Source: an uncultured Bacilli bacterium
GTDB lineage: Bacteria > Bacillota_I > Bacilli_A > RF39 > UBA660
Length of the DNA stretch: 64,000 nt
Assembly (NCBI GenBank): GCA_947626275.1
Contig: CANQRL010000002.1
Location: 1 to 64,000, forward strand
Reading direction: 5' to 3'
Shown: positions 18,805-28,000 of the stretch, one piece after another
Numbering within the stretch: the first letter of the stretch is position 1
How the letters are laid out: every line of letters begins with the position of its first letter
Notes under the pieces: model-generated
What the model was told of the DNA's origin: nothing
Databases searched by the model: none
The model's input: only the letters and a program-made list of their open reading frames with translations
Made by a program: the position numbers and the translations under genes

Positions 18805-18830
18805 GAGTATCACCTCATTCATTATATCAT

Positions 18831-18865
18831 AAAAAGAAAGAAGAAATATCTCAATCTTCTTTCTT
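18831..18865 (-). terminator. Intrinsic terminator after the SepF-like gene
   Basis: AAGAAAGAAG stem pairing with CTTCTTTCTT, then a T run. It contains the end of the SepF-like coding sequence. Confidence 0.75.
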
Positions 18866-19630
18866 CGTTCCAATATGATAAACTTTTGGACGTTCTGGTT
18901 CTCTATGAACCATCATTCCTTCTTGACCACATATAATAACGCCTTTTCCTACCGATTCTAATAGGAATCCGTTTGCCGTTATCATTTCTTTTAAATCGGC
19001 TTCAAAGAAGTATTTATCTTCGCCTTTTAAACGTTGATAGTTTGCTAAAACAACATATCCTGCTTCTAGTAAATGTTCAATACTTTCTATATCCTCGACA
19101 CAATGAACAGAAAGACCATAAATAGCATCTTTGGTTATCGGTTCTAACCTAGGAATTTGTGGATAAGGCTCTTCTTTCATCCGACGATAATCTTCTAAAT
19201 GATAAACTTCTGCCGTCTCTTTTTGATTGCTCATTACTTCAACCGTTCCCCTAGATGCACAAACAATCCATTTATCACTCATTTTATCGTAGTGTGTTCC
19301 TTGTTCCATCAAAAGACGCGCTAATTTTTTTAGGAAAAAATCCCTATCCATGGTAGTAAGGAGTTCAACATTGGCAAATACAACGTATCCTCTCTGTACC
19401 AAATAACTAATCCAAGAAAGGTCGTCTGCTGACTTTACCACTACACGATAATAGTTTAAAGAACTCTGCTCTTCTTCTGGTTGATTAACACTTTCTTCTT
19501 TTTCAAAAGCAGTTCCACTCATATAACTATAGATTCTACCAATTATCGTTGTAATTGCCGTAGTGAAAGATCCGCTCTTTGGTATTGCTTTTGAAATATT
19601 GTCCCCTATTTGATTCTTATATATTTTCAT
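18851..19630 (-). CDS. Protein with two SepF-like domains
   Basis: 259 residues. Two related segments (about 45-125 and 175-240) each follow the SepF pattern: beta strand, helix, GYVVxAN strand, helix-rich stretch, then a hydrophobic strand ending in an xVxCxxxG turn (WIVCASRG, GVIICGQEG). SepF anchors FtsZ to the membrane, and a canonical SepF is encoded at 29.4 kb. I chose the ATG at 19630, preceded by GGGGGA; the longer frame would include the -10 element. Assignment rests on pattern similarity, not on a search. Confidence 0.55.
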   Translation of the reverse strand: MKIYKNQIGDNISKAIPKSGSFTTAITTIIGRIYSYMSGTAFEKEESVNQPEEEQSSLNYYRVVVKSADDLSWISYLVQRGYVVFANVELLTTMDRDFFLKKLARLLMEQGTHYDKMSDKWIVCASRGTVEVMSNQKETAEVYHLEDYRRMKEEPYPQIPRLEPITKDAIYGLSVHCVEDIESIEHLLEAGYVVLANYQRLKGEDKYFFEADLKEMITANGFLLESVGKGVIICGQEGMMVHREPERPKVYHIGTKKED

Positions 19631-19652
19631 ACTTTTCCCCCAACAGGAACGT

Positions 19653-19681
19653 ATTATACCATATTTTGTTAAAATTACCAA
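19653..19681 (-). promoter_or_regulatory. Promoter of the SepF-like gene
   Basis: TTGGTA (19676-19681), a 17-bp spacer and TATAAT (19653-19658). It decides the downstream start codon. Confidence 0.75.
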
Positions 19682-19724
19682 ATTACTAAAGCTATTGAAA
19701 AAAATTCATACATCATTCTCACAC

Positions 19725-19746
19725 AAAAAGCCCTCATCGGGCTTTT
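19725..19746 (-). terminator. Intrinsic terminator after the 50-aa gene
   Basis: AAAAGCCC-GATGA-GGGCTTTT hairpin followed by T, directly behind the stop codon at 19748-19750. Confidence 0.85.
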
Positions 19747-19747
19747 C

Positions 19748-19900
19748 TTACATCATCTGGTCTAGTTTTTTATCTGCCATGCGAACAGCATCGTTCATTA
19801 ACTCTTCAGCTTTTTCCATGACAGGCTTGCTATATTTTTGGTATAGACACATACCAATAGCACCTAACGCAATAAGGGCCATATCTTTCCCTATTTGCAT
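19748..19900 (-). CDS. 50-aa membrane-anchored small protein
   Basis: A complete 50-codon frame. ATG at 19898-19900 behind GAGGTGATGTT, TAA at 19748-19750, then a strong terminator. The N-terminal half (KDMALIALGAIGMCLYQKYS) is one transmembrane helix; the C-terminal half is an amphipathic, charged helix (EKAEELMNDAVRMADKKLD). The plus-strand frame over the same bases has no comparable signals and is a shadow. It is isolated between the SepF-like and recD2 genes. Function unknown. Confidence 0.75.
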   Translation of the reverse strand: MQIGKDMALIALGAIGMCLYQKYSKPVMEKAEELMNDAVRMADKKLDQMM

Positions 19901-19962
19901 AACATCACCTCACACTAGACTGTAACGACTTGTATATAATCTCTTATATACAGTTTTAATAT

Positions 19963-22188
19963 TTACACTTTTTCTTCCTTTATACTACTATCTAATAATT
20001 TTTGTAATAAATCCGTTTTGCGGACATTTTCCTGCACGTTATGAACTCCATAAGAAAAAGCTTCAGGTTCACCGATTAAAATCAATTTTTTCTTTGCTCG
20101 TGTAATTCCCGTATAGATTAATTTTCGATAGAGCATTCTTTGATAAGCTATACTAAGCGGCATGACTACCACGTCAAATTCGCTTCCTTGTGATTTATGA
20201 ATACTAATAATAAACCCATGTTTTATATTACCAAAATCTTTAGGTTGATATGTCACCAGATTGCCATCAAAATCGATCGTAATTTCATTTTTTCCACTTT
20301 TCGTAGTATTGGCTCTTCGAATGCTTTCAATGACGCCAATATCTCCATTAAAAACGTTTTCATCTGGAAGATTGACAAGCTGCAAAACTTTATCTTGTTC
20401 ACGAAAGATGACATCTCCCACCTTTAATTCGTTTTTGGTTTTACTAGGTGGATTAAAAACTTCTTGTAAAACTTTATTTAAATTATCAATCCCATTGACG
20501 CCCGCATACATAGGTGCCATAACTTGAATTCTTCTATAGTCATATCCATGCTCTAAAATCTGATTGCAAATTTTTGGTAGATTAACCGTTATCGAAGAAG
20601 ACGAACAAGTTAGAAAAAGATAGTCATCTCGTGTAGAGAGAAAGTCTCCTAGACAGTCTTCTCTAATTTCACAAGCTAACTCTGGAATATAGCTATCTTC
20701 TTTTTGACGATAGAGATAATCCAACTTGATAACATCGATTAATTCACTGTCGATGAGGTCTTTTAGTAACATTCCTGGGCCAACACTTGGAAGTTGATTG
20801 GAATCTCCCACTAAAACTACTTGAATATTATTGGTAAGTCCCCGCAATAAACTATCCATTAAAGGAATATCAATCATACTCACTTCATCGATAATAATTA
20901 GCTTGCTAAAGTCTGGATTGTATTCATTAATAGCGAAATGATTGGTCTCACGATTCCACTTTAAAAAGCGATGAATCGTACTAGCCGGGAAATTAGTTGA
21001 TTCTGCCATTCGCTTACTAGCTCTTCCTGTAGGCGCTAGTAACGCTATTTCGTTAGTCGCGTCTTTTAAAGAAATTTGATTTAACGTTGTATAAAGCTCC
21101 ACGATTGCTTTAATAATAGTTGTTTTTCCGGTACCAGGACCACCTGTAATAATGACAATATTATTCGTTAACGCTTTTTTAATGGCCTCTTTTTGTTTTT
21201 CATTATAAGAAATTTGATTATGCTTCTCTAATAGTTCTAGTTCCTCTTCAAAATTTTTATATTTCTTTTTCTTTTTTTGAAGTAAAAATCGAATCTTCTC
21301 AATAATCGTATATTCTGCCTCAAAGATTTCTTCTAAATAGTATTTTTCCCCTTCTATTTCGACTTTTCGTTCCCCACTTAACTCACACAGTAATTCTTCT
21401 ACTAACTTGCTATCGACATCATATCCTAAATAAGATGAAACAGCCTCTGTAATTTCTCCTAAATTTAAATACGTATCGCCATTTTTATAAGTCAATTCCT
21501 TCATCATGTAAAAGATACAAGCTTTAATCCGTAAATCCGAATCAATCGTTAGTTCTTTATCCCGTACAATCTTATCGACTTTTGGAAAAGAAATCTCTTC
21601 GATATCCTCTAATACTCTATAAATATTATGTTCTAAAATCATCATGGTATTCCCTTTATAAGTATTATAAATTAAAAGAGCATCTCGCATGACAAAGCCA
21701 AGTTCTGTTAAATAGACAATCATCTTGTGGCTTTCTTCATACTTAGATAAGGTATCATAAATACTATCGGCTTTCTTCATGGTCATTTTAGGCACTAATA
21801 AAAGATTGCTTTTATCCTCTAATATTCTATCGAGAGCATTTTCCCCTAATGTATTTACAATAGAAACCGCTAATTTCTCTCCTACTCCTTTAAATAAATC
21901 ACTGGCTAGAAATTCTACAATACCATCTTTATCTTCCGGTTTCACTCGTTCATAATGATCTACTTTAAATTGATGTCCATATTTTGGATGGACAACTTCT
22001 TCCCCGAAGAAATAATAATTTTCTTGTTCGTTTAATTCATGAAAATATCCTGTAAACGTAATCAATTTGTTAACATAGTCTTTCATAGATTCTATATCGG
22101 TATCTTTTACTTTAAAAAGACCTATTACATATCCTTTATCGGATTCAAATATACTCTGCTTATATGTTCCCATAATAAAGTTTTCCAT
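19963..22188 (-). CDS. recD2: RecD2-type helicase (superfamily 1B)
   Basis: 741 residues from the ATG at 22188, chosen because a GGGTGA site precedes it and the longer frame crosses a TATAAT element (22205-22210). The N-terminal region (OB plus tandem HhH-like, about 1-310) precedes Walker A GGPGTGKTT near 351, the IIDEVSM box and the C-terminal SIHKSQGSEFD motif. RecD2 is a 5'-3' DNA helicase of bacteria lacking RecBC; B. subtilis YrrC is the model. Monocistronic. Confidence 0.92.
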   Translation of the reverse strand: MENFIMGTYKQSIFESDKGYVIGLFKVKDTDIESMKDYVNKLITFTGYFHELNEQENYYFFGEEVVHPKYGHQFKVDHYERVKPEDKDGIVEFLASDLFKGVGEKLAVSIVNTLGENALDRILEDKSNLLLVPKMTMKKADSIYDTLSKYEESHKMIVYLTELGFVMRDALLIYNTYKGNTMMILEHNIYRVLEDIEEISFPKVDKIVRDKELTIDSDLRIKACIFYMMKELTYKNGDTYLNLGEITEAVSSYLGYDVDSKLVEELLCELSGERKVEIEGEKYYLEEIFEAEYTIIEKIRFLLQKKKKKYKNFEEELELLEKHNQISYNEKQKEAIKKALTNNIVIITGGPGTGKTTIIKAIVELYTTLNQISLKDATNEIALLAPTGRASKRMAESTNFPASTIHRFLKWNRETNHFAINEYNPDFSKLIIIDEVSMIDIPLMDSLLRGLTNNIQVVLVGDSNQLPSVGPGMLLKDLIDSELIDVIKLDYLYRQKEDSYIPELACEIREDCLGDFLSTRDDYLFLTCSSSSITVNLPKICNQILEHGYDYRRIQVMAPMYAGVNGIDNLNKVLQEVFNPPSKTKNELKVGDVIFREQDKVLQLVNLPDENVFNGDIGVIESIRRANTTKSGKNEITIDFDGNLVTYQPKDFGNIKHGFIISIHKSQGSEFDVVVMPLSIAYQRMLYRKLIYTGITRAKKKLILIGEPEAFSYGVHNVQENVRKTDLLQKLLDSSIKEEKV

Positions 22189-22212
22189 AGAATCACCCAT
22201 GTCCATTATAGC

Positions 22213-22243
22213 ATAAAAAAAGTATTTCCAAAGAAATACTTTT
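22213..22243 (-). terminator. Intrinsic terminator after the Cys/Asp-repeat gene
   Basis: AAAAGTATTTC-TTTG-GAAATACTTTT perfect 11-bp stem and T run, beginning at the stop codon of the upstream gene. Confidence 0.85.
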
Positions 22244-23087
22244 AAGAACATTTTACATTATCGAAGGATTTCTTTAAATCTTTTCCTTCATACCAAACAG
22301 ATACTTTTCCAGAACATGTCAATATCCAATATCCATATTCCTTTTTATCACTATATTGCCCATGGTCTGTAGCATCAAATTCACACGGTTTTTTAGCCGT
22401 ACATTCTTTTTGATAATATTTCAAAGTTTCATCTAGAAGATTTCCCATACTCTTGTCGATATTTTCCTCAATGATATATAAACGCTCATCTTCATTCAAA
22501 TCTTCTACCGGTTTTGTTCTGTTTTTCGCTGCGTCAGAGACACCATTTTTATTTGACTCTTCTGGATCAGGATACTCGTTAGAGTTAGATCCGTTACCTC
22601 CCGAAATTTTTATCTCTCCTTGGCAGTTTACATCACAGTTTCCATCGCCATCGGTATCACAGTTTACATCACAGGTTCCGTTACCATCCGTATCACAGTT
22701 TAAATTACATAATCCGTTACCATCGGTATCACAGTTTAAATCACAAACACCATCACCGTCGGTATCACAGTTTAAATCACAAGTATCATCACCGTCAGTA
22801 TCACAGTTAAGATCGCAAGTACCATCGCCATCGGTATCACAATTGAAATCGCATTTACCATCCCCATCAAAATCACAGTTTAAATCGCAAATACCATCTC
22901 CATCGGTATCACAGTTTATGGTACAGTAATTCTTATCTTTGCCTTTATCTTTTCCTTTTTCATCACTATGATCAATAATCAAATTGGTTTTAAAAATAAC
23001 GAAAAGAATTGTCAATACAATAATAATAATAGCACCTATGGTTAATATCCACTTCATGTTTAATCTTTCAAGTCTAATCTTTCTCAT
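22242..23087 (-). CDS. Membrane-anchored protein with CDTDGDGxCDxN calcium-type repeats
   Basis: 281 residues. One transmembrane helix (about 13-33), a Lys/Asp/Gly linker, eight 12-residue repeats (about 59-154) of the form C-D-T-D-G-D-G-x-C-D-x-N, a low-complexity linker, then a C-terminal domain (about 195-281) with three Cys. The DxDGDG core matches calcium-binding loops of the EF-hand, dockerin and thrombospondin type-3 kind, and the paired Cys suggest disulfides, so the repeats are probably extracellular. Ribosome binding site GGTAGGCG lies before the ATG. Function unknown. Confidence 0.8.
   Translation of the reverse strand: MRKIRLERLNMKWILTIGAIIIIVLTILFVIFKTNLIIDHSDEKGKDKGKDKNYCTINCDTDGDGICDLNCDFDGDGKCDFNCDTDGDGTCDLNCDTDGDDTCDLNCDTDGDGVCDLNCDTDGNGLCNLNCDTDGNGTCDVNCDTDGDGNCDVNCQGEIKISGGNGSNSNEYPDPEESNKNGVSDAAKNRTKPVEDLNEDERLYIIEENIDKSMGNLLDETLKYYQKECTAKKPCEFDATDHGQYSDKKEYGYWILTCSGKVSVWYEGKDLKKSFDNVKCS
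22626..22913 (-). repeat. Eight tandem 36-bp coding repeats
   Basis: Exactly 288 bp, eight in-frame 36-bp units encoding the 12-residue Cys/Asp repeat. Units vary mostly at the x positions and third codon bases, so the array has been kept by selection and is not freshly duplicated. No unique spacers lie between the units. Confidence 0.9.
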
Positions 23088-23184
23088 CGAATCGCCTACC
23101 TTACATGTATTATAGCATAAAACTTTGCAATAGAAAAGATATGTTTTTAAAAATTTATCATATATTTTAGTAGGAGTATGATAT

Positions 23185-23877
23185 ATGTTTAAATTTTTAA
23201 AATGGATATTCCAAGACTTTAATCTATTCTGTGCGGCCTATTCGAATAACGTGTTTCCTGATCCCTTAACGAAGGAGGAAGAAGAAGCCTACTTAGAAAA
23301 GGCTAGGAACGGTGATAAAGCGGCCAGAGATATCCTAATTGAACACAACCTTCGACTCGTCGCTCACCTCGTTAAAAAATACGAACATAAAAAAGATGAG
23401 GAAGATGATCTCATCAGTATTGGAACGATTGGGCTTATCAAAGGAATCGACAGTTATTCTGAACATCATAAAACAAGACTGACCACCTATATCGCCCGCT
23501 GCATTGAAAACGAAATTTTAATGTATTATCGGTCTAATAAACGCAATAGCAAAAATATTAGTATCAATGAATCGGTTGGCTTCGATAAAGAAGGAAATGA
23601 AATTACCCTATTAGATATTTTAAAGACGCCAAATCCGGATTTCGCTCTCGATATTCACACCCAAGATAATATTAAAAAGATTGACGAATACTTCGAAGTT
23701 CTTTCTCCGCGAGAAAAAGAGATTATTGAAAAGCGATATGGACTTAATAATCAAGATAAATTAACCCAAAAAGAAATTGCCAAATTCTATCATATCTCGC
23801 GAAGCTATGTTTCCCGAATCGAAAAAAGAGCGCTTACAAAAATGTTACGAGAATATATAAAAAATAAGAACAATTAA
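23185..23877 (+). CDS. sigK: Sporulation sigma factor SigK, with pro-sequence
   Basis: 230 residues. The first 20 or so are a hydrophobic/amphipathic pro-sequence (FKFLKWIFQDFNLFCAAYS) ahead of the NNVFPDPL segment that begins mature SigK-like proteins. Region 2 is clear (IEHNLRLVAHLVKKYE, DDLISIGTIGLIKGI, then TYIARCIENEILMYYRS) and region 4 has the C-terminal HTH (KEIAKFYHISRSYVSRIEK). SigK directs late mother-cell transcription; the pro-sequence implies cleavage by a SpoIVFB-type protease. The frame is continuous, with no skin-type element. A CATATATT about 20 bp upstream resembles a SigE -10. Confidence 0.9.
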   Translation: MFKFLKWIFQDFNLFCAAYSNNVFPDPLTKEEEEAYLEKARNGDKAARDILIEHNLRLVAHLVKKYEHKKDEEDDLISIGTIGLIKGIDSYSEHHKTRLTTYIARCIENEILMYYRSNKRNSKNISINESVGFDKEGNEITLLDILKTPNPDFALDIHTQDNIKKIDEYFEVLSPREKEIIEKRYGLNNQDKLTQKEIAKFYHISRSYVSRIEKRALTKMLREYIKNKNN

Positions 23878-23900
23878 AAAAAGAGCTTAGCTCTTTTTTT
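23876..23900. terminator. Bidirectional terminator
   Basis: AAAAAAGAG-CTTAG-CTCTTTTTT between convergent sigK and fic, in contact with both stop codons. Confidence 0.85.
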
Positions 23901-25044
23901 GGGCAAGTCGAATGCGTTTTACTTTCTCCGGATCTAATTCATACATAGAAGGATTGATAGAAAAGAAGCGATTCTCTTTTCTTTCTATCTTTCTACCAGG
24001 AAGAATGATTCCTTTATCGATTAGGGGATAAATCATGGTTTCAATAATCTCTTTCTTACTCTTTTTTTCATTTTGATGATTATAAAAAGCAACGAAATCA
24101 TAATAGGTCATTTGCCCATTCATCGAAAGCATATACTGCATCGTTTGATAATCTAGGGAACTAAGAGGAGATTGACAACTTTGCGAAATCATCTCCATAA
24201 TATGTTCTTTTTCTAACTCCTTTTTGACGGTAACCATCATGTAGTTAAGGAAGAACGTAACGTTTTTAAAGCGACGTACATCCCGGATAACACGATAATA
24301 TTCTTGTTTGGCTAATTGAATTCCTCGATTGAAAATAATAAATGGATAAGCTTGCTGGTTTAAAAGGTACCACATCGCCGTTGTTCTGGAAGTCCGACCA
24401 TTGATATCAAAGTAAGGATGAATATAGAGAAAGTAAAAATGCGCAATTTGGGAAACTAAATAAGTATCCGTCAAGGTTTGTTGCTTTTCTTCTTGTCTTA
24501 AATATTCGAACAATTTTCCCATCTTAAAGGCAATTTCAGATGCTGGAACGCCTTCATCGGGAAGTTTACTAGGGCAATCTGAATAATAGATATAAACAGG
24601 TGCTTGGCGGTAGTACTCCCCCATCATCGCCCTATCTTGTTCCTCTAATAATCCATCCGACAAGATACGATAGAGTTCCTTTAGATTTTCTTCCGTTAGC
24701 TCTCTTCCCTCTAATATATACCGATAACCTTTATACAAATTTAAAATTCTTTTTCGTCTTTTCTCATCACTTATCATCAACCTTTGATGAATCACGTTAT
24801 CCACTAACGATACATCATCCCGATATCCCTCGATAACGTTATTCGCTTGAATTTCGTGGGAGAATAAAACAGATTTAGAAAAGGATATACTTTTCATATA
24901 AGGCATTTCCAATAGAAATTGTTCTAATTCTTCGCGCATGGGTTTTAAATCGTTTTCAATCAAATACAAGGAAGAATGTTCTAAAGGAAGCGGTAACGAC
25001 CGATGAATTTTATACGATTCTTTCCCTTTTATTCGATAATCCAT
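23887..25044 (-). CDS. Fic family protein (putative AMP transferase)
   Basis: 385 residues. The Fic motif HPYFDINGRTSR lies near residue 213, matching HxFx(D/E)xNGRxxR with its catalytic His. An N-terminal IEG segment (NNVIEGYRDD, about 67) occupies the place of the autoinhibitory (S/T)xxxE(G/N) helix of class II Fic proteins, with Asn instead of Ser/Thr. The C-terminal part is a probable winged helix. Such proteins usually transfer AMP to a target side chain. Stand-alone gene, no antitoxin beside it. Confidence 0.9.
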   Translation of the reverse strand: MDYRIKGKESYKIHRSLPLPLEHSSLYLIENDLKPMREELEQFLLEMPYMKSISFSKSVLFSHEIQANNVIEGYRDDVSLVDNVIHQRLMISDEKRRKRILNLYKGYRYILEGRELTEENLKELYRILSDGLLEEQDRAMMGEYYRQAPVYIYYSDCPSKLPDEGVPASEIAFKMGKLFEYLRQEEKQQTLTDTYLVSQIAHFYFLYIHPYFDINGRTSRTTAMWYLLNQQAYPFIIFNRGIQLAKQEYYRVIRDVRRFKNVTFFLNYMMVTVKKELEKEHIMEMISQSCQSPLSSLDYQTMQYMLSMNGQMTYYDFVAFYNHQNEKKSKKEIIETMIYPLIDKGIILPGRKIERKENRFFSINPSMYELDPEKVKRIRLAQKKS

Positions 25045-25069
25045 TTCAATTCTCCTTTCTTTTATTCAC

Positions 25070-25096
25070 AAAAATAGGAAGATTCCTTCCTATTTT
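25070..25096 (-). terminator. Intrinsic terminator after ileS
   Basis: Perfect 11-bp stem AAAATAGGAAG-GAAT-CTTCCTATTTT, overlapping the ileS stop codon. Confidence 0.85.
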
Positions 25097-28000
25097 GCTT
25101 TTTCAACAGTAAAGAATGTCTGATGTCCATTGATGTCGATTTCTTCTTTGGCTTTCGTACTTTTCGTAATACTTAATGATAAAGTCTCACTTTGAATAAA
25201 TTCTTTGAACTTCTCAATACATTGATCAATATCACTATCTCCTTGATAGTATAAGTTGATTCTATCGGTAACATTGAAGTCGCTATTCTTACGAAGTTGT
25301 TGTACTTTAGAAACGATTTCACGAGCATTTCCTTCCATAATTAAGTCTTCTGTTAAAGTCGTGTCTATAATCATGAAGTTATTATTTTCCATTCCAACAT
25401 CAAAACCTTCTTTAGAAGAAATACGAATATCTACCATCTCAGGAGTGATTTCTTTCTTCTCTCCCCCTAATTCCATCGATATCGTTTTACCTGACTGTAA
25501 CAAGTTGATTTCTTCTGAACTTAAATTTTCTAGTTTCGTCTGGAACTCCTTCATAAGAGGACCAAGAACTTTTCCTACTTCTTTAAAATTAGGTTTTAAA
25601 GAAATGTTCATGTATTCATTTAAATCGTCTACAAATCTTACTTCTTTAATATTCAATTCTTCTGCAATAAGAGGAACTAAATCAGCGATTAAATCACGAT
25701 TTTTACCATCGATTAACGCTTCACTTAATGGTTGGCGAACTTTAATCTTTGTCTCTTCTCTGACATAACGACCAACAGAGATAAGATTACGAACTAAATC
25801 CATCCGATTCTCAACATGTTCATCGATCATTTTCTGATTGCATTTTGGATAATCTGTTAAGTGAACAGATTCTCCACCCGTTAAGTTGCGGTATAACTCT
25901 TCTGCGATAAATGGAGTAATAGGCGCAATTAACTTAGAAAGTCCTACTAATACTTCATAAGTGGTAAGGTATACACTCTTCTTAGAGGTATTGAATTCAC
26001 TACCCCAGAAACGATTTCTATTTCTTCTAATATACCAGTTGGATAAATCCTCTGATACGAAATTGGATAAATAATGCACAACTTTGTTCAAATCGTATTC
26101 ATCAAAAGAAGCTCTAACATCTTGTACTAAACGATTATATTTAGAAAGTAACCACTTATCAATCTCTTCTCTCTTTGCATAAGGAACGTTACAGTTATCA
26201 ATATCGATTTCATCAATATTAGCATACATAGCAAAGAAGCTATAAGTATTTTTAAGAGGATTGAAGAATTTAGAATATACCTCTTTTAATCCAGCAAAGT
26301 CAAACTTTAATGGAGTCCATACTGGAGATACATAGAGTAAATAGAAGCGAACGGTATCAGAACCATATTCTTTAATCGTTGTAAATGGCTCTACAATGTT
26401 ACCGCGAGATTTACTCATCTTCTTCCCTTCCGCATCTAATAGTAAGTCATTGACAAGAACGTTCTTAAATGGAGAACATCCTTTGATAAAAGTAGAGATA
26501 ACTAATAACGTATAAAACCAACCACGTGTTTGATCAATTCCCTCACAAATAAAGTCAGCTGGGAACTGAGATTCCCACAATTCTTGATTTTCAAATGGAT
26601 AATGGTATTGGGCAAAAGGCATTGATCCAGAGTCAAACCAACAGTCTAACACATCTGGAATACGTGTCATAGTCCCCCCACACTTCTCACACTTCAAATG
26701 AATGTTATCAATATATGGTTTATGAAGATCGAAATCCTTACCGATTTTTTCAATTGCCATTTCTTTTAATTCTTGAATAGAACCTACCATATGAGTATGT
26801 CCACATTCACATTTCCAATAAGGGATTGGACTTCCCCAATAACGGCTACGAGATACATTCCAATCACGAGCATTGGCAAGCCAATTCGCGAATCTCTTCT
26901 CTCCCACATAAGCAGGATACCAATTTACTTTCGCATTGGCTTTTACCAATTTATCGGTCATCGCACTTACCTTGATATAATAACTTGGCATTGAGTAATA
27001 GATAAGTGGCGTATCACATCTCCAACAATGTGGATATTCGTGATTAATCTTTTGTTTCTTGAATAACTTGCCATTTTCTCGCAAATAATCGACTACTTCT
27101 TCATTGACATCGTGAACAAATCGTCCATTCCAAAGTCCACCTACATAACATCCATCTTTACCAACTGGATTTAGGTAAGGTAAATCGTATTTTTTACCAA
27201 CATTCGCATCGTCTTCACCAAAAGCTGGAGCAATGTGGACAATTCCGGTTCCATCTTCCATCGTAACATAGGAATCACAAGTGACAAAGAAGCCTTTTTT
27301 ATCTACGTCAAAGGAAGGAATTAACTGCTCATATTCTTGGTATTCTAAATCTTTTCCTTTATACGTTTTTAAGATTTTGGCCTCTTCCCCTAATACTTTT
27401 TCGACTAGGCTTTTTCCCATGATAAACTTTGTACCTTTTGATTCTACTAAAGCATAATCTTCTTCAGGGTTTACACAAAGTCCTACATTGGCAATCAATG
27501 TCCAAGGAGTAGTTGTCCAAGCTAAGAAATAAACATCTTCATCCTTCTTCTTAAAAGGAACAATGACCGTAATTGCAGTATCTGTCTGATAGTTTTGCGC
27601 AACTTCATGGGTAGCTAAACCCGTTCCACAATGTGGACAGTATGGCACTACTCTCGTTCCTTCATAGAACATGTCCTTCTTAAACATTTCTTTTAAAATC
27701 CACCATTCAGTTTCGATATATTCATTCTTATAGGTCAAATAAGGATGTTCTACATCAAAGAATTGTCCCATTTTACGAGTTAAGTCCGTGAAGGCAGATT
27801 CATTTTCCCGAACACTTTTCCGACATTCCTCATTAAATTTATCTACGCCAAGCGTTTCAATTTCTTTCTTAGAAGAAATTCCTAATTTTTTCTCAACATG
27901 ATTTTCAATAGGAAGTCCATGGGTATCCCATCCAATTTTACGGATAACTTTCTTTCCATTCATGACATGATATTTCGTAACAGAATCTTTGAGGTTTTTA

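Noticed and set aside
18805-18873. Longer lspA with an ATG start
   Set aside because: Crosses a TATAAT element and lacks a ribosome binding site; the TTG at 18804 has GAGGTGA at proper distance.
19695-19925. 76-codon plus-strand frame
   Set aside because: Antisense shadow of the 50-aa gene; no ribosome binding site, and the terminator fits the minus strand.
22626-22913. CRISPR-like repeat
   Set aside because: The 36-bp units are directly joined and coding, without unique spacers.
22453-22929. 158-codon Ser/Gln-rich plus-strand frame
   Set aside because: Antisense image of the Cys/Asp repeats; periodicity comes from the repeat, not from a real gene.
25256-25768. 170-codon plus-strand frame inside ileS
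   Set aside because: Lies wholly within a well-supported gene on the other strand, no start signal.
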